Part shown: positions 36,083 to 45,113 of the stretch, in pieces | Numbering within the stretch: position 1 is the first letter of the stretch | How the letters are laid out: every line of letters begins with the position of its first letter | The notes under the pieces: generated by a model | What the model saw: the letters and a program-made list of their open reading frames with translations, nothing else | Databases searched by the model: none | Told to the model about the DNA's origin: nothing | Assembly (NCBI RefSeq): GCF_014639075.1 | Contig: NZ_BMFS01000004.1 | Location: forward strand, 62,001-126,000 | Length of the DNA stretch: 64,000 bases | DNA from: Glycocaulis albus | GTDB lineage: Bacteria; Pseudomonadota; Alphaproteobacteria; Caulobacterales; Maricaulaceae | Direction: 5' to 3' | Program-made: the position numbers and the translations under genes

Positions 36083-36529
36083 ATGACCATAACCATTATC
36101 GAAGGCGATGCAGTCAGGGCGCTTGGCGGCGGGCTGGCAGAGTTGTGCGTGGCGGCGTTCGACACGTTCGATCCCGCCTATCTGACCGGCCGGCTGGCGC
36201 ATGTGAGTGACCCGTGCGCGGTGCTGGCCCGCAATGAGGAGGGCACGCTGACCGGCTTCAAGCTGGGCTATCGCCGGGGCGGGAGCCTGTTCTACAGCTG
36301 GCTGGGCGCTGTTCATCCCGATGCGCGCCGGCAAGGGCTCGCCTGCGCCATGATGGTGCGCCAGCATGACTGGGCGGCGAGGGCCGGATACCGCCAGGTG
36401 GAAACCCGTACGCGCGCCGCGAACACGGCCATGATCGTGCTGAACCTGAAATCCGGCTTTGTCATTACCGGCTTCGAGACCGACCGGCATGGCACCGGCG
36501 TGGTGACGCAGCGCAAGATGCTTGCCTGA
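36083..36529 (+). CDS. GNAT-family N-acetyltransferase
   Basis: 148-aa acetyltransferase. The acetyl-CoA pyrophosphate loop is HPDARRQGLACAMM (R/Q-x-x-G-x-A), preceded by FYSWLGAV and followed by ETRTRAANTAMIVLNLKSGF, a layout typical of GNATs. Substrate unknown. The ATG at 36083 is chosen, because coding further upstream would run through the intergenic repeats. Confidence 0.83.
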   Translation: MTITIIEGDAVRALGGGLAELCVAAFDTFDPAYLTGRLAHVSDPCAVLARNEEGTLTGFKLGYRRGGSLFYSWLGAVHPDARRQGLACAMMVRQHDWAARAGYRQVETRTRAANTAMIVLNLKSGFVITGFETDRHGTGVVTQRKMLA

Positions 36530-36677
36530 AAATCAAGCTTACGGCCCGTTCACCCTTGCCTTGGCGGCCCGCACGCATAACGCTGTGCGCCATGTTTGCG
36601 CGATCAGGTTTTCTTGTGCTTGCCCTGACTGGCTGTGAAAGCCGGTTAAGGCCGCAGTCCCAACAGGTTGGGTAGTC

Positions 36678-39600
36678 ATGACCACCGAGCTCGCGCACGA
36701 TATCTTTTTCCAGAATCATCCCGACCCGATGCTGGTCTACGAGCTGGCGACGCGGCGCATCCTTGTGGTCAACAAGGCATTCCGCATCCGCTATGGCTAT
36801 ACGCCAGACGACCTGGAAGCCCTGAATCTCCGTCTCGACGAGTTGCACACGCCCGAGGAGCTTGAGCGCCTGGTCTCCAATGTCGCGGCGGTCACAGAGG
36901 GGCTGGACCGGGCCGGCGTCTGGACCACGCTTTCAAAGGCCGGCGAGATTATCTACGCCGAGGTGACGTCCCACACGCTGACCTATGCAGGCAAGGCGTG
37001 CGAGCTGGCGGTACTGCGTGACGTGACGGCCAGTGTCGAGTTTGAACGCGAGCGCGCAGAGCAGTTCGAGCGTGAGGCGGAGCTGCGCAACCGGGCCGAG
37101 GCCGCCGCCTACCACTTCCAGTCCCTGTTTGAATCTGCTCCGGGAAAGCTGCTGGTTCTCGAGCCGGAAAACTACACCATTGTGGCGATCAGCGACGCCT
37201 ATCTGGAGGCCGTCATGCGCCGCCGCTCCGAGCTGATGGGGCGTCCGCTCTTTGACGTGTTCCCCGACAATCCCGATGATCCTGAAGCCGATGGTGTCGC
37301 GGTTATTACCGCGGTTCTGGACCGGGTAACGGAAACCGGACTTTCCGAAGCCGTTCCACTGGTACGCTATCCGGTCGAGCGGCCTCTCTCTGAGGGCGGC
37401 GGTTTCGAGGATCGCTGGTGGCTGTCTATCTTTTCGGTGGTGAAGGGCCCGGATGGCGGCGCGCAATACATTATCTGCCGTTCCGAGGATGTGACAGGCC
37501 TGATTGCCGGGCAGGGGCGCGTTGCGTCCGAGCTGGCCGACGAGCTGGCCACCCGTCCGCTGGACCTTGATCTGATGATGCATTCGCGTGAGCTGCGCGA
37601 GGCGACTTCACGCCTGAACGAGCGCGAGGCGAGCATCCGCACGGTGGAGCGCCTCCTTGCCATCGGCCAGTGGCAGCTCGACATGCAGACGCTGAGACTC
37701 ACCTGGTCGGACAGCACCTATCGCATGTACGGGCTGGAGCCGGATCCGGCCGGGCCTGATTATGATCTTTACATGAGCCTCGTGCACCCGGATGACCGGG
37801 ATCGCGCCAATGCCCGTTTCGCCGAATTCACGCAATCGGGCCGCAAGATTTTCGATTTCTGGCATCGCATCGTGCGGCCCGAGGACGGGCGCATCATCCA
37901 TGTGCGCGGTGTTGGCGAGCTGACCGGTCCGCCTGGCCAGCAGACCATGACTGGTGTGGTGCAGGACATCACAGGCCAGCTGGAAACCGATGCGCGCCTG
38001 AACGAAGCCGACCGGCTGCTTCGTCTCGCCGGCAAGTCTGCGCGCTTTGGCGCCTGGCGTGTGGACCTGCAGCGTCAGATGGTCGAGTGGTCGGAGGAGG
38101 TGGCCCTCATCCACGACCTGCCCGGAACGCGGGAGGTCCGCGTTGAAGAGGGTATAAATTTCTACGCCCCGGAAAGCATAGACCGGCTGCGCGAAGTCTA
38201 TGAACGCTGTGTAGAGACCGGTGAACCGTTCGACGAGGTGCTCGTCATCATTACCGCCAAAGGCCGGCGGGTCTGGTGCCGCTCGATAGGCGAGGCCGAG
38301 CGTAATGCCGCCGGCGAGGTGATCGCGGTGCGCGGCGCATTCCAGGACATATCGGAACTGGTATCGGCACGCCTTGAAAGCGCCGAACTGGCCGAGCGTC
38401 TGCAAAGCACGCTCAATACGATGAGCGACGGTTTCTACCTGCTGGATGAAGACCTGTGTTTTTCGTTCGTGAACGAAGAGGCCGAGCGCGCGTTGAGGAC
38501 GCCGCGCAGCCAGATGCTGGGCAAGTATGTGTGGGACGTTTTTCCGCAGAGCGTGCGCGACACTTTGGAGCCCCATTATCTGCAGGCGCGCCAGACCGGC
38601 CAGACCGTCACTACGGGCTTCCAGTACGAACCGTTCAATGCCTGGTTCCAGGTCCGTATTCATCCCGGCGCGGAAGGGCTGGCGGTCTATTTTCAGGATG
38701 TCACCGTGGAGCGCCAGGCACAGGAACAGCTCCAGCTTCTGCAGGCGGCAGTCAAGCATGCCAATGATGTGGTCATTATCACGGAAGGCGAGATCGCGCC
38801 GGAGGGGCCGCGCATCGTCTATGTCAACGACGCGTTCGAGCAGGTCTTCGGCTATACCGCGCAGGAGGTTCTGGGCGGTTCGACGCGCATGCTGCACGGG
38901 CCGGAAACGTCACAGGAAACCATCGCCCGCGTCCTGGCAGCGATTGACGCCCGGCAGCCGGTCCGAACCGAGATACAACACTACACACGCAGCGGCGAGG
39001 CGCGCTGGATGGATATCGATGTCGTGCCGATTGCCGATGCGTCAGGCCAGCTCACACACTGGCTGTCGGTTGAGCGCGATATTACCGGACGCAAGCAGGG
39101 CGAGGCCGAGCTTCTGGCCGCGCGTGACGAGGCTGAACGCGCCAACCGGCTGAAATCGGAATTCCTCGCCAATATGAGCCATGAAATCCGCACACCCCTG
39201 AACGGCGTGCTGGGGATGTCACAATTACTGGCGCGTACCGGGCTGGACGCCCGCCAGACCCGCATGATCGAGACCGTGCAGACCTCGGGCAAGGCTTTGC
39301 TGTCGATCATCAACGACATTCTGGACCTGTCAAAGATCGAAGCCGGACTGATGACGCTGGAGCCTGAGGCAGTTGAAATCGACGCGCTGTGCGAACAGGC
39401 ATTGTCTGCCGTGCGTGGAACCGCTCAGAACAAGGCGCTCGCGCTGGACCTCGCCATAGACGAGGCTGCGCCCGGCCACATCATCGTTGACCGGCGCCGC
39501 CTGGCGCAGGTGCTGATCAACCTTCTGGGCAATGCGGTGAAATTCACCGAGGCCGGTTCGGTATGGCTCAATGTCGACTGTCCCGACAGCCGGACCATAC

Positions 39601-40268
39601 GTTTTGAGGTGGCCGATACCGGCCCCGGCATCAGCCCCGGGCAGGCCGAACACATCTTTGACCGCTTCCGCCAGGTTGATGCCTCCTATGCCCGCCGCCA
39701 CGAGGGCGCCGGCCTGGGGTTGGCCCTGTGCAAGGAATTTGCAGGCCTGATGGGCGGGCATGTCACGGTCCATTCCCGGCCTGGCCAGGGCTCCAGGTTT
39801 GCCGTTCATCTGCCGCTGATCGTGACGGGTGCCGGGGACGCGCCGGCCGATCAAGGCGGCCGCCCGGTCAGCCTGCCGGCGAATCCGGGTCGCATCCTGA
39901 TCGCCGAGGACAATGCAACAAATCGCGACACGCTGGAGATGTTTCTCGGCGAGCTGGGCGTGGCGCGGCCGGTCTGCGTCACCAATGGGCGCGAGGCAGT
40001 GGACCGGGCACTGGCAGAAGACTTTGCTCTGGTCATCATGGACGTCTCCATGCCTGTCATGTCCGGCCTGGATGCGATCCGGGAAATCCGCGGCAGTGCC
40101 TCGCCGCGCCGCGGCGTGCCCATACTCGCCTTGACCGCGCACGCCGCTCCGCAGGACCGGGAGGAATGCCTGAGAGCCGGTGCTAACGATTATCTCGCCA
40201 AACCGGTTGATCTTGATGCGCTGGCAAGCGCATTGTCGGCACTGATGACGGTCAGTGCCGAGGCCTGA
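36678..40268 (+). CDS. Hybrid sensor histidine kinase with six PAS domains and a receiver
   Basis: 1196-aa soluble sensor kinase; no TM helix is seen. PAS-like domains lie at about residues 5-120, 150-275, 315-440, 450-565, 580-690 and 695-810. The HisKA H-box (FLANMSHEIRTPLNGVLG) has the phosphorylated His at 835; HATPase_c spans about 930-1055 with the N-box VLINLLGNAVKFT and DTGPGI; a receiver spans about 1073-1190 with phospho-Asp 1122 in VIMDVSMPVMSG. The sixth PAS resembles a LOV domain but has Thr736 in place of the photoactive Cys. A response regulator follows 32 bases later and is the likely partner. Confidence 0.95.
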   Translation: MTTELAHDIFFQNHPDPMLVYELATRRILVVNKAFRIRYGYTPDDLEALNLRLDELHTPEELERLVSNVAAVTEGLDRAGVWTTLSKAGEIIYAEVTSHTLTYAGKACELAVLRDVTASVEFERERAEQFEREAELRNRAEAAAYHFQSLFESAPGKLLVLEPENYTIVAISDAYLEAVMRRRSELMGRPLFDVFPDNPDDPEADGVAVITAVLDRVTETGLSEAVPLVRYPVERPLSEGGGFEDRWWLSIFSVVKGPDGGAQYIICRSEDVTGLIAGQGRVASELADELATRPLDLDLMMHSRELREATSRLNEREASIRTVERLLAIGQWQLDMQTLRLTWSDSTYRMYGLEPDPAGPDYDLYMSLVHPDDRDRANARFAEFTQSGRKIFDFWHRIVRPEDGRIIHVRGVGELTGPPGQQTMTGVVQDITGQLETDARLNEADRLLRLAGKSARFGAWRVDLQRQMVEWSEEVALIHDLPGTREVRVEEGINFYAPESIDRLREVYERCVETGEPFDEVLVIITAKGRRVWCRSIGEAERNAAGEVIAVRGAFQDISELVSARLESAELAERLQSTLNTMSDGFYLLDEDLCFSFVNEEAERALRTPRSQMLGKYVWDVFPQSVRDTLEPHYLQARQTGQTVTTGFQYEPFNAWFQVRIHPGAEGLAVYFQDVTVERQAQEQLQLLQAAVKHANDVVIITEGEIAPEGPRIVYVNDAFEQVFGYTAQEVLGGSTRMLHGPETSQETIARVLAAIDARQPVRTEIQHYTRSGEARWMDIDVVPIADASGQLTHWLSVERDITGRKQGEAELLAARDEAERANRLKSEFLANMSHEIRTPLNGVLGMSQLLARTGLDARQTRMIETVQTSGKALLSIINDILDLSKIEAGLMTLEPEAVEIDALCEQALSAVRGTAQNKALALDLAIDEAAPGHIIVDRRRLAQVLINLLGNAVKFTEAGSVWLNVDCPDSRTIRFEVADTGPGISPGQAEHIFDRFRQVDASYARRHEGAGLGLALCKEFAGLMGGHVTVHSRPGQGSRFAVHLPLIVTGAGDAPADQGGRPVSLPANPGRILIAEDNATNRDTLEMFLGELGVARPVCVTNGREAVDRALAEDFALVIMDVSMPVMSGLDAIREIRGSASPRRGVPILALTAHAAPQDREECLRAGANDYLAKPVDLDALASALSALMTVSAEA

Positions 40269-40300
40269 GCGAAGCTGGAAATAACGTAAAGGGGTATTGA

Positions 40301-40693
40301 ATGGGACAGGCATCGCGCGGGGCACTGTCCGTAGCCATTATTGATGATGATCCGGTGGAAACGGAAATCCTTTCCATTCTCATGGACGAGGTTTTCGACG
40401 CCGTTGAGGTTTCCAGCTTTGCTACGATCAGCGAGTTCGTGGACCGCAGCCGCAAACGGGATTTTGAACTCGTATTCCTTGACCGGCGCCTGCCCCCGTA
40501 TTCCAGCTTCGATGAAACCCTGCCGCTGGTAGTGCCCGCAGCGCCCCATGCCGCCATACTGCTCATAACGGCGCACACCTTCGAACGGGTGAACCTGTCG
40601 GCCTACCCCAATGTTGCCGGGCCGTTTGCCAAGCTGGACCTGATGACGCCGGAGGATTTGCGTGCGCTCATCGACAAGCATCTGCACCAGTGA
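40301..40693 (+). CDS. Stand-alone receiver-domain response regulator
   Basis: 130-aa single receiver domain without output domain. Acidic pair and phospho-Asp are present (AIIDDDPVE, VFLDRRLPP), with Thr in LLITAH and the conserved Lys in GPFAKLDL. It lacks the MP dipeptide and the usual GxDG loop after the phosphorylation site (SSFDETLP instead), so it is diverged. Position directly after the hybrid kinase suggests a phosphorelay intermediate or a regulator acting by protein contact. Its stop overlaps the GTG of the rhodanese gene. Confidence 0.87.
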   Translation: MGQASRGALSVAIIDDDPVETEILSILMDEVFDAVEVSSFATISEFVDRSRKRDFELVFLDRRLPPYSSFDETLPLVVPAAPHAAILLITAHTFERVNLSAYPNVAGPFAKLDLMTPEDLRALIDKHLHQ

Positions 40694-41523
40694 ACGGGCA
40701 ATTCATGCTGATCGCCCCTGAAGATGCGGTGACCCGTAGGGATGCGGTGTTCATCGATGCGAGCTGGTTCATGCCAGGCTCTGCAAGGAGCGGGCGCGAC
40801 GCCTATGATGCGCAGCGTATCGCCGGGGCGGTTTTCTTCGATATTGATGCGGTGGCCGACCTGACCAGCCCTCTGCCCCATATGGCACCGGGCAGCGCCA
40901 CGCTGTCACGCTGGTTTGCCGCCCACGCCATAGTGCCGGGGCGGCCGCTCATCATCTATGACCAGAACGGATATTTTGCTGCTCCACGTGTCTGGTGGAC
41001 GCTGCGCCGCTTCGGTCTCTCGCCGTTGATTCTCGATGGCGGATTTGCTGCCTGGCAGGCTGCCGGCGGGGCAGTGGAAACAGGCGCGCCTGGCGCGCCG
41101 CGTGCCGCCGCCGGGCCTGCGCTGCATCTCATCAATGATGATGCCGTGCGCTGGAACGACGTGCTGCACCATGTCGAGGCGGGGGACGCGCTGATCGTCG
41201 ATGCCCGCCCGCCGGGACGTTTCGCGGGAACCGACCCTGAACCGCGCGCAGGCCTGCAATCAGGCCACATGCCCGGCGCGGTGAACCTGCCCGCTGGCCG
41301 GCTCATTGCACCGGACGGGAAATTCCTGAAGGACGGTGCGCTGGACGCCGTGCTGCCAACACGAGACCGGCACCAGCGCATAATCTGTACCTGCGGCTCC
41401 GGCGTGACGGCGGCGATTCTGCATGCAGGTTTCACGGCCGCCGGCTTCACGGATGTCTGGCTCTATGACGGGTCGTGGACCGAATGGGCGGGCCGCGGCG
41501 ATCTGCCGGTCGTGACCGGCTGA
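40690..41523 (+). CDS. sseA: 3-mercaptopyruvate/thiosulfate sulfurtransferase (double rhodanese)
   Basis: 277-aa sulfurtransferase with two rhodanese domains (about 1-135 inactive, 150-277 catalytic). The active loop is CTCGSGVTA, whose CG-S-GVTA form is that of mercaptopyruvate sulfurtransferases; LILDGGFAAWQAAGG, ARPPGRFAG and GHMPGAVNLP are family blocks. A GTG start overlaps the receiver stop by 4 bases (GTGA), so it is co-translated with a signalling gene, an odd pairing. The cysteine/sulfur cluster is 12 kb away. Confidence 0.9.
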   Translation: MNGQFMLIAPEDAVTRRDAVFIDASWFMPGSARSGRDAYDAQRIAGAVFFDIDAVADLTSPLPHMAPGSATLSRWFAAHAIVPGRPLIIYDQNGYFAAPRVWWTLRRFGLSPLILDGGFAAWQAAGGAVETGAPGAPRAAAGPALHLINDDAVRWNDVLHHVEAGDALIVDARPPGRFAGTDPEPRAGLQSGHMPGAVNLPAGRLIAPDGKFLKDGALDAVLPTRDRHQRIICTCGSGVTAAILHAGFTAAGFTDVWLYDGSWTEWAGRGDLPVVTG

Positions 41524-41533
41524 ACAGTGTTCA
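41521..41533. promoter_or_regulatory. Palindrome TGAAC-N3-GTTCA upstream of the flavin oxidoreductase gene
   Basis: TGAACAGTGTTCA begins in the sseA stop codon, 73 bases before the next start. The same TGAAC-N3-GTTCA pattern occurs between the TetR and RND genes at 53190-53204. Operator role is inferred. Confidence 0.4.
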
Positions 41534-41576
41534 CTTCCTGTCTCGACACGGCTCCAAACCGCGCTAGCTTGCGGTG

Positions 41577-41591
41577 CAACAAACTTTGTTG
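41577..41591. promoter_or_regulatory. Perfect 7-base-arm palindrome in the leader of the flavin oxidoreductase gene
   Basis: CAACAAA-C-TTTGTTG lies 2 bases before the GGGGAGG ribosome site. A regulator bound here, or a hairpin in the mRNA, would be placed to control initiation. Confidence 0.35.
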
Positions 41592-41606
41592 AAGGGGAGG
41601 GCCAGC

Positions 41607-42566
41607 ATGGCCGGACTGGACATTCTTGAAGGGCGCCTCAGCGTGCCTGTTATCGGCGCGCCGCTTTTCATCATTTCCCATCCTGATCTGGTCATTGCCC
41701 AGTGCAAGGCCGGCGTGGTGGGTTCCTTCCCGGCGCTTAATGCCCGCCCGCAAAGCCAGCTTGATGAGTGGCTGGACCAGATCACGTCAGAACTCGACAG
41801 CTATAACCGCGCCAATCCGGACAAACCCGCAGCCCCCTTCGCCGTGAACCAGATCGTCCATCGCTCGAACGAGCGGCTCGAAGCCGATCTGGAGACCTGC
41901 GCGAAATACAAGGTGCCGCTGGTCATTACCTCGCTGGGTGCGCGGGAGGATCTCAACAACGCCGTCCACTCATGGGGCGGAAAGACGCTGCACGACATCA
42001 TCAATGTGCGTTTCGCGAACAAGGCGCTGGAGAAGGGCGCGGACGGCCTGATCGCGGTGTGTTCGGGCGCTGGCGGCCATGCCGGCACGCTCTCGCCCTT
42101 CGCGCTGATTGCCGAAATCCGCGAATTCTTTGACGGTCCGCTTCTGGTCTCCGGCGCGATCTCCACCGGCGCAGGCGTGCTGGCGGCGCAGGCCATGGGC
42201 GCGGACTATGCCTATATCGGTTCGGCCTTCATCGCGACGGCAGAAGCGCGCGCCACCGAGAGCTACAAGCAGGGCATTGTGGAAGGGCGCGCGGACGATA
42301 TCGTCTACACCAACCTCTTCACCGGCGTACACGGCAATTATCTCAAGAAATCGATCACAGATGCCGGTCTCGATCCGGACAATCTGCCCGAAAGCGACCC
42401 GTCCAAGATGAATTTTGGCTCGGGCGGCAATTCGGACGCCAAGGCCTGGAAGGATATCTGGGGTTCGGGCCAGGGCATTGGCTCTGTCGATGCGGTGCGT
42501 TCCACAGCCGACTATGTCGCCAAGCTGAAAGCCGAGTACGAGGCAGCGAAAAAGCGGGTGTGCTGA
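41607..42566 (+). CDS. Nitronate monooxygenase-like FMN oxidoreductase
   Basis: 319-aa TIM-barrel flavoprotein of the 2-nitropropane dioxygenase/YrpB family. Blocks seen: VPVIGAPLFIISHPDLVIAQ at the N-terminus, the phosphate-binding GAGGHAGTLSP near residue 155, and SGAISTGAGVLAAQAMGADY before IGSAFIAT. GGGGAGG at about 6 bases upstream supports the ATG at 41607. Physiological substrate unknown; the family detoxifies nitronates. Two palindromes sit upstream. Confidence 0.88.
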   Translation: MAGLDILEGRLSVPVIGAPLFIISHPDLVIAQCKAGVVGSFPALNARPQSQLDEWLDQITSELDSYNRANPDKPAAPFAVNQIVHRSNERLEADLETCAKYKVPLVITSLGAREDLNNAVHSWGGKTLHDIINVRFANKALEKGADGLIAVCSGAGGHAGTLSPFALIAEIREFFDGPLLVSGAISTGAGVLAAQAMGADYAYIGSAFIATAEARATESYKQGIVEGRADDIVYTNLFTGVHGNYLKKSITDAGLDPDNLPESDPSKMNFGSGGNSDAKAWKDIWGSGQGIGSVDAVRSTADYVAKLKAEYEAAKKRVC

Positions 42567-43012
42567 GCGGCCATTTATTTGGCGTTTCACCGGCGAACGC
42601 CGGTGCCCAGCCTTTCTGGATCCCGGCTTTTGCCGGGAAAACGCGGATGTGGCGACGGTAGAAAGCAATGCAACCGCGCGCCAGCCCACGCGCCAAAATC
42701 TCCGCCGGTTTTCACCGCGAGAGTTTGGAAGGGGTGCGGACGGCCTGTCGGGCCGGATAGGGCAGGCGGGGCAGTTCAGGCGTGGCCTTCAAAGGCCGTC
42801 CGCACGGGCGAAGCTTCAGTCTTCCCGTATCCCCATTAAGCCTCATCAGGGGCAGTGAAAGGCGCGCCATCTTCGAACCTGGCCGCCAGACACCTGGAGC
42901 GGGGGACATGAAATCCCCGCGCCGGCCTGTCATGTGAGCGTGCCGCGAACATGCCCTTCCACCAGACCGGCAAGACGCATCATACGGGCAGGCTAGGGGG
43001 AGGGGGATAAGA
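42567..43012. repeat. 446-base intergenic region rich in palindromes
   Basis: No convincing gene. Just after the oxidoreductase stop come a 19-base element (42569-42587) that recurs at 49204-49222, then CACCGGCG-AA-CGCCGGTG (42588-42605) and TCCCGGC/GCCGGGA (42621-42638), a REP-like pair that may terminate transcription. Further on a perfect 13-base inverted repeat, GTGCGGACGGCCT (42734-42746) and its complement (42793-42805), encloses 46 bases. Short open frames here have no recognisable homology. Confidence 0.65.
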
Positions 43013-44986
43013 TCAGTCCGCCATCGCGAGCTCCGCGCTGGGCATATGGTAGGCGAGGAAGGCTTCCAGAGTTGCCAGCAGGAGATGACGATTACCCGCC
43101 AGATCAATGGCATGGCTGTCGCCGCGAAGCTCGATAAAGACCGAGTGTTCGTCCTGCCTGCCCAATCGGCGGCGAAAGGTTTCGCTCTGCGAATAGGGCA
43201 CAACCGAGTCGTAGCTGGCGTGCGCAACGAGGATCGGGATACGGATATTGTTTGCCGCGTTCACCGGACTCATGGCCCGCAGATCCACCCCCTCCAGCTG
43301 TTCGCGGAAACGCTGTTCCAGCCCGAAGAAGCGTTGGCTGTGCTGCCTCATGCCGACCAGATCCGTCACGCCGTTTACGCTGATTGCAGCCCGGTACAGT
43401 CCATTATCGCGCCCGGCAGCCATAAGGGCAGCGTACCCTCCGTAGCTGGCGCCCATAACCGCGATCCTGTCTGGATCTGCGTACCCGTTGGCGGCCAGCC
43501 ATTGCGCGGCGTCATCGACATCGTCCTGCATGCCCGCACCCCATTCGCCATCGCCCGCCGATTCTAGCGCACGGCCCAGTCCGCGAGAGCCGCGGAAATT
43601 GAATTGCAAAACCCCATAGCCACGCGAGGCAAGGAACTGTGCCCAGGGGTCGAAACGAGCATAATCGCGCGCAGCAGGTCCGCCGTGCACCAGGATGACG
43701 AACGGGATGGGTCGGCCGGTTGTGGTGTCTGGCTGGCGGCCGTGGGGCAGGGTGACATAGCCTCTCAGCTCCAACCCGTCGCGGGCAGGAAACCGCACCG
43801 GAAACACACCGCCCATCGGTATGTCATCGAGCCAGGGCCTGAGGCGTCCGACCTCGGTGAGGGCGCCGCTCTCTGTATCGTAGAGATAAAGTCCGCCCGG
43901 ATCACTGGGCCCCTCTGCCGAGACCAGTGCGAGCCGGGCTTCCTGCGCAATGGACACAAAGCGTACATTGGTGCGGTCGAGCCGGGTTTGCAGGTCATTG
44001 CGAGCGGCCGCGTAGGCGCCGTCAAAATAGTGAAAGCCCGGTTCGTCAGCGATGTAGTACGCACCGACAACAGCTTCGCCACCTGCCGAATATATCAGGC
44101 CGCCCACGTCTACTTCCGGATGCCGGAAGAGCAATTCGTCGAACGCGCCGCGTGCCGGATCGAAAAGAAACAGGCCAATCGTATCGGCGTCATGGTTGGA
44201 GCCCACATACAGCCGGCCATCGCGATGGCGGCCAAAGGGGAGAAAATCATACTCTGCATTGATGAAGCGCGATAAATCGATCCATCCGTTCGCCCCATCG
44301 CCGACCACAAAGAACGGATCGCCTGTCTCGCGGCCCCGCTCCAGTCCGTACATGGCCACCACCGCGCCATTGCCATCTGTCAGGAAGCCCTGAGTGCCGG
44401 TGCGTCCCCGCATTATCATCGACAGTTCGCCTGTCTCGACATTGGTCCGGTAGAGATCGCGCGTCTCCCACTCACGCCAGTTCAACGCCTGGAGGATGTG
44501 CTGCGGGTCGTGGGGTAGCAGGTGCGTAATATCACCCGATAGCTGCGGGCGCGGCAGCCAGGAGCGGCGCCGGTCACCGGGATCCTCGTTCAGCGGTATG
44601 GAGGCAGAGAGGTCTACCGGCGCAGAGTACAGAAAAGTCCGGTTGTAGAAGGTGCTGGTGTCATCGCGTGAACGCGGGGTCGGGCGCCGGGTCTGGTAGA
44701 TCACGCGCTCACCTGACCAGCTGATCGCGCTGACAGTTTCCCACGGGTGAACCGAGCGTATCCGAATTTGGGCGCCTTCCTCCAGACGGCTTGGCGCAAC
44801 GGCAATCATGTCATTGTTCTCGCGCTGGAAAACAAACGCGATGTGGTCGCCATCCGGCGACAATGCCGCATAGCGCATCTGAGCGGGCAGCGCGAAGGCT
44901 TCGACAGGAGGCAAGCCGGCCGCGGAGGCTCCGGCCGTCAACGAGATTGCTGCCAGTGCAGCGGCACACAGTTTTACGACAATCAT
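43013..44986 (-). CDS. S9-family prolyl oligopeptidase, exported
   Basis: 657-aa serine peptidase of the acylaminoacyl-peptidase/DPP-like group. A signal peptide (AALAAISLTAGASA) is followed by a beta-propeller of about residues 25-400 and an alpha/beta-hydrolase domain of about 410-640. The nucleophile is in MGASYGGYAALMA, the Asp in AHASYDSVVPYSQSE and the His in RGDSHAIDLAG. The oxyanion segment is ILVHGGPAARDY. Cleaves oligopeptides in the periplasm. With the M28 enzyme and POT transporter it suggests peptide-based nutrition (inference). Confidence 0.93.
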   Translation of the reverse strand: MIVVKLCAAALAAISLTAGASAAGLPPVEAFALPAQMRYAALSPDGDHIAFVFQRENNDMIAVAPSRLEEGAQIRIRSVHPWETVSAISWSGERVIYQTRRPTPRSRDDTSTFYNRTFLYSAPVDLSASIPLNEDPGDRRRSWLPRPQLSGDITHLLPHDPQHILQALNWREWETRDLYRTNVETGELSMIMRGRTGTQGFLTDGNGAVVAMYGLERGRETGDPFFVVGDGANGWIDLSRFINAEYDFLPFGRHRDGRLYVGSNHDADTIGLFLFDPARGAFDELLFRHPEVDVGGLIYSAGGEAVVGAYYIADEPGFHYFDGAYAAARNDLQTRLDRTNVRFVSIAQEARLALVSAEGPSDPGGLYLYDTESGALTEVGRLRPWLDDIPMGGVFPVRFPARDGLELRGYVTLPHGRQPDTTTGRPIPFVILVHGGPAARDYARFDPWAQFLASRGYGVLQFNFRGSRGLGRALESAGDGEWGAGMQDDVDDAAQWLAANGYADPDRIAVMGASYGGYAALMAAGRDNGLYRAAISVNGVTDLVGMRQHSQRFFGLEQRFREQLEGVDLRAMSPVNAANNIRIPILVAHASYDSVVPYSQSETFRRRLGRQDEHSVFIELRGDSHAIDLAGNRHLLLATLEAFLAYHMPSAELAMAD

Positions 44987-45063
44987 ATGACACCCCAGGG
45001 TTGAGGTTTTAGCTTACGCAATTGCCGGGCTTCGCCAAATGTTTAGTTCACGTCTGAACATGA

Positions 45064-45091
45064 AAACCCCGGATCGCCAGATCCGGGGTTT
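45064..45091. terminator. Hairpin terminator of ald
   Basis: Perfect 12-base inverted repeat AAACCCCGGATC / GATCCGGGGTTT with a 4-base loop, 23 bases beyond the ald stop; read on the minus strand the stem ends in TTTT. Confidence 0.75.
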
Positions 45092-45113
45092 CGGCCGTAA
45101 ATGGGCAGGGACT

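Noticed and set aside
37608-38897. 429-codon minus-strand open frame
   Set aside because: Antisense to PAS domains of the histidine kinase.
42579-42839. 86-codon plus-strand frame in the intergenic region
   Set aside because: Runs through REP-like palindromes and an inverted repeat; composition and sequence show no protein family.
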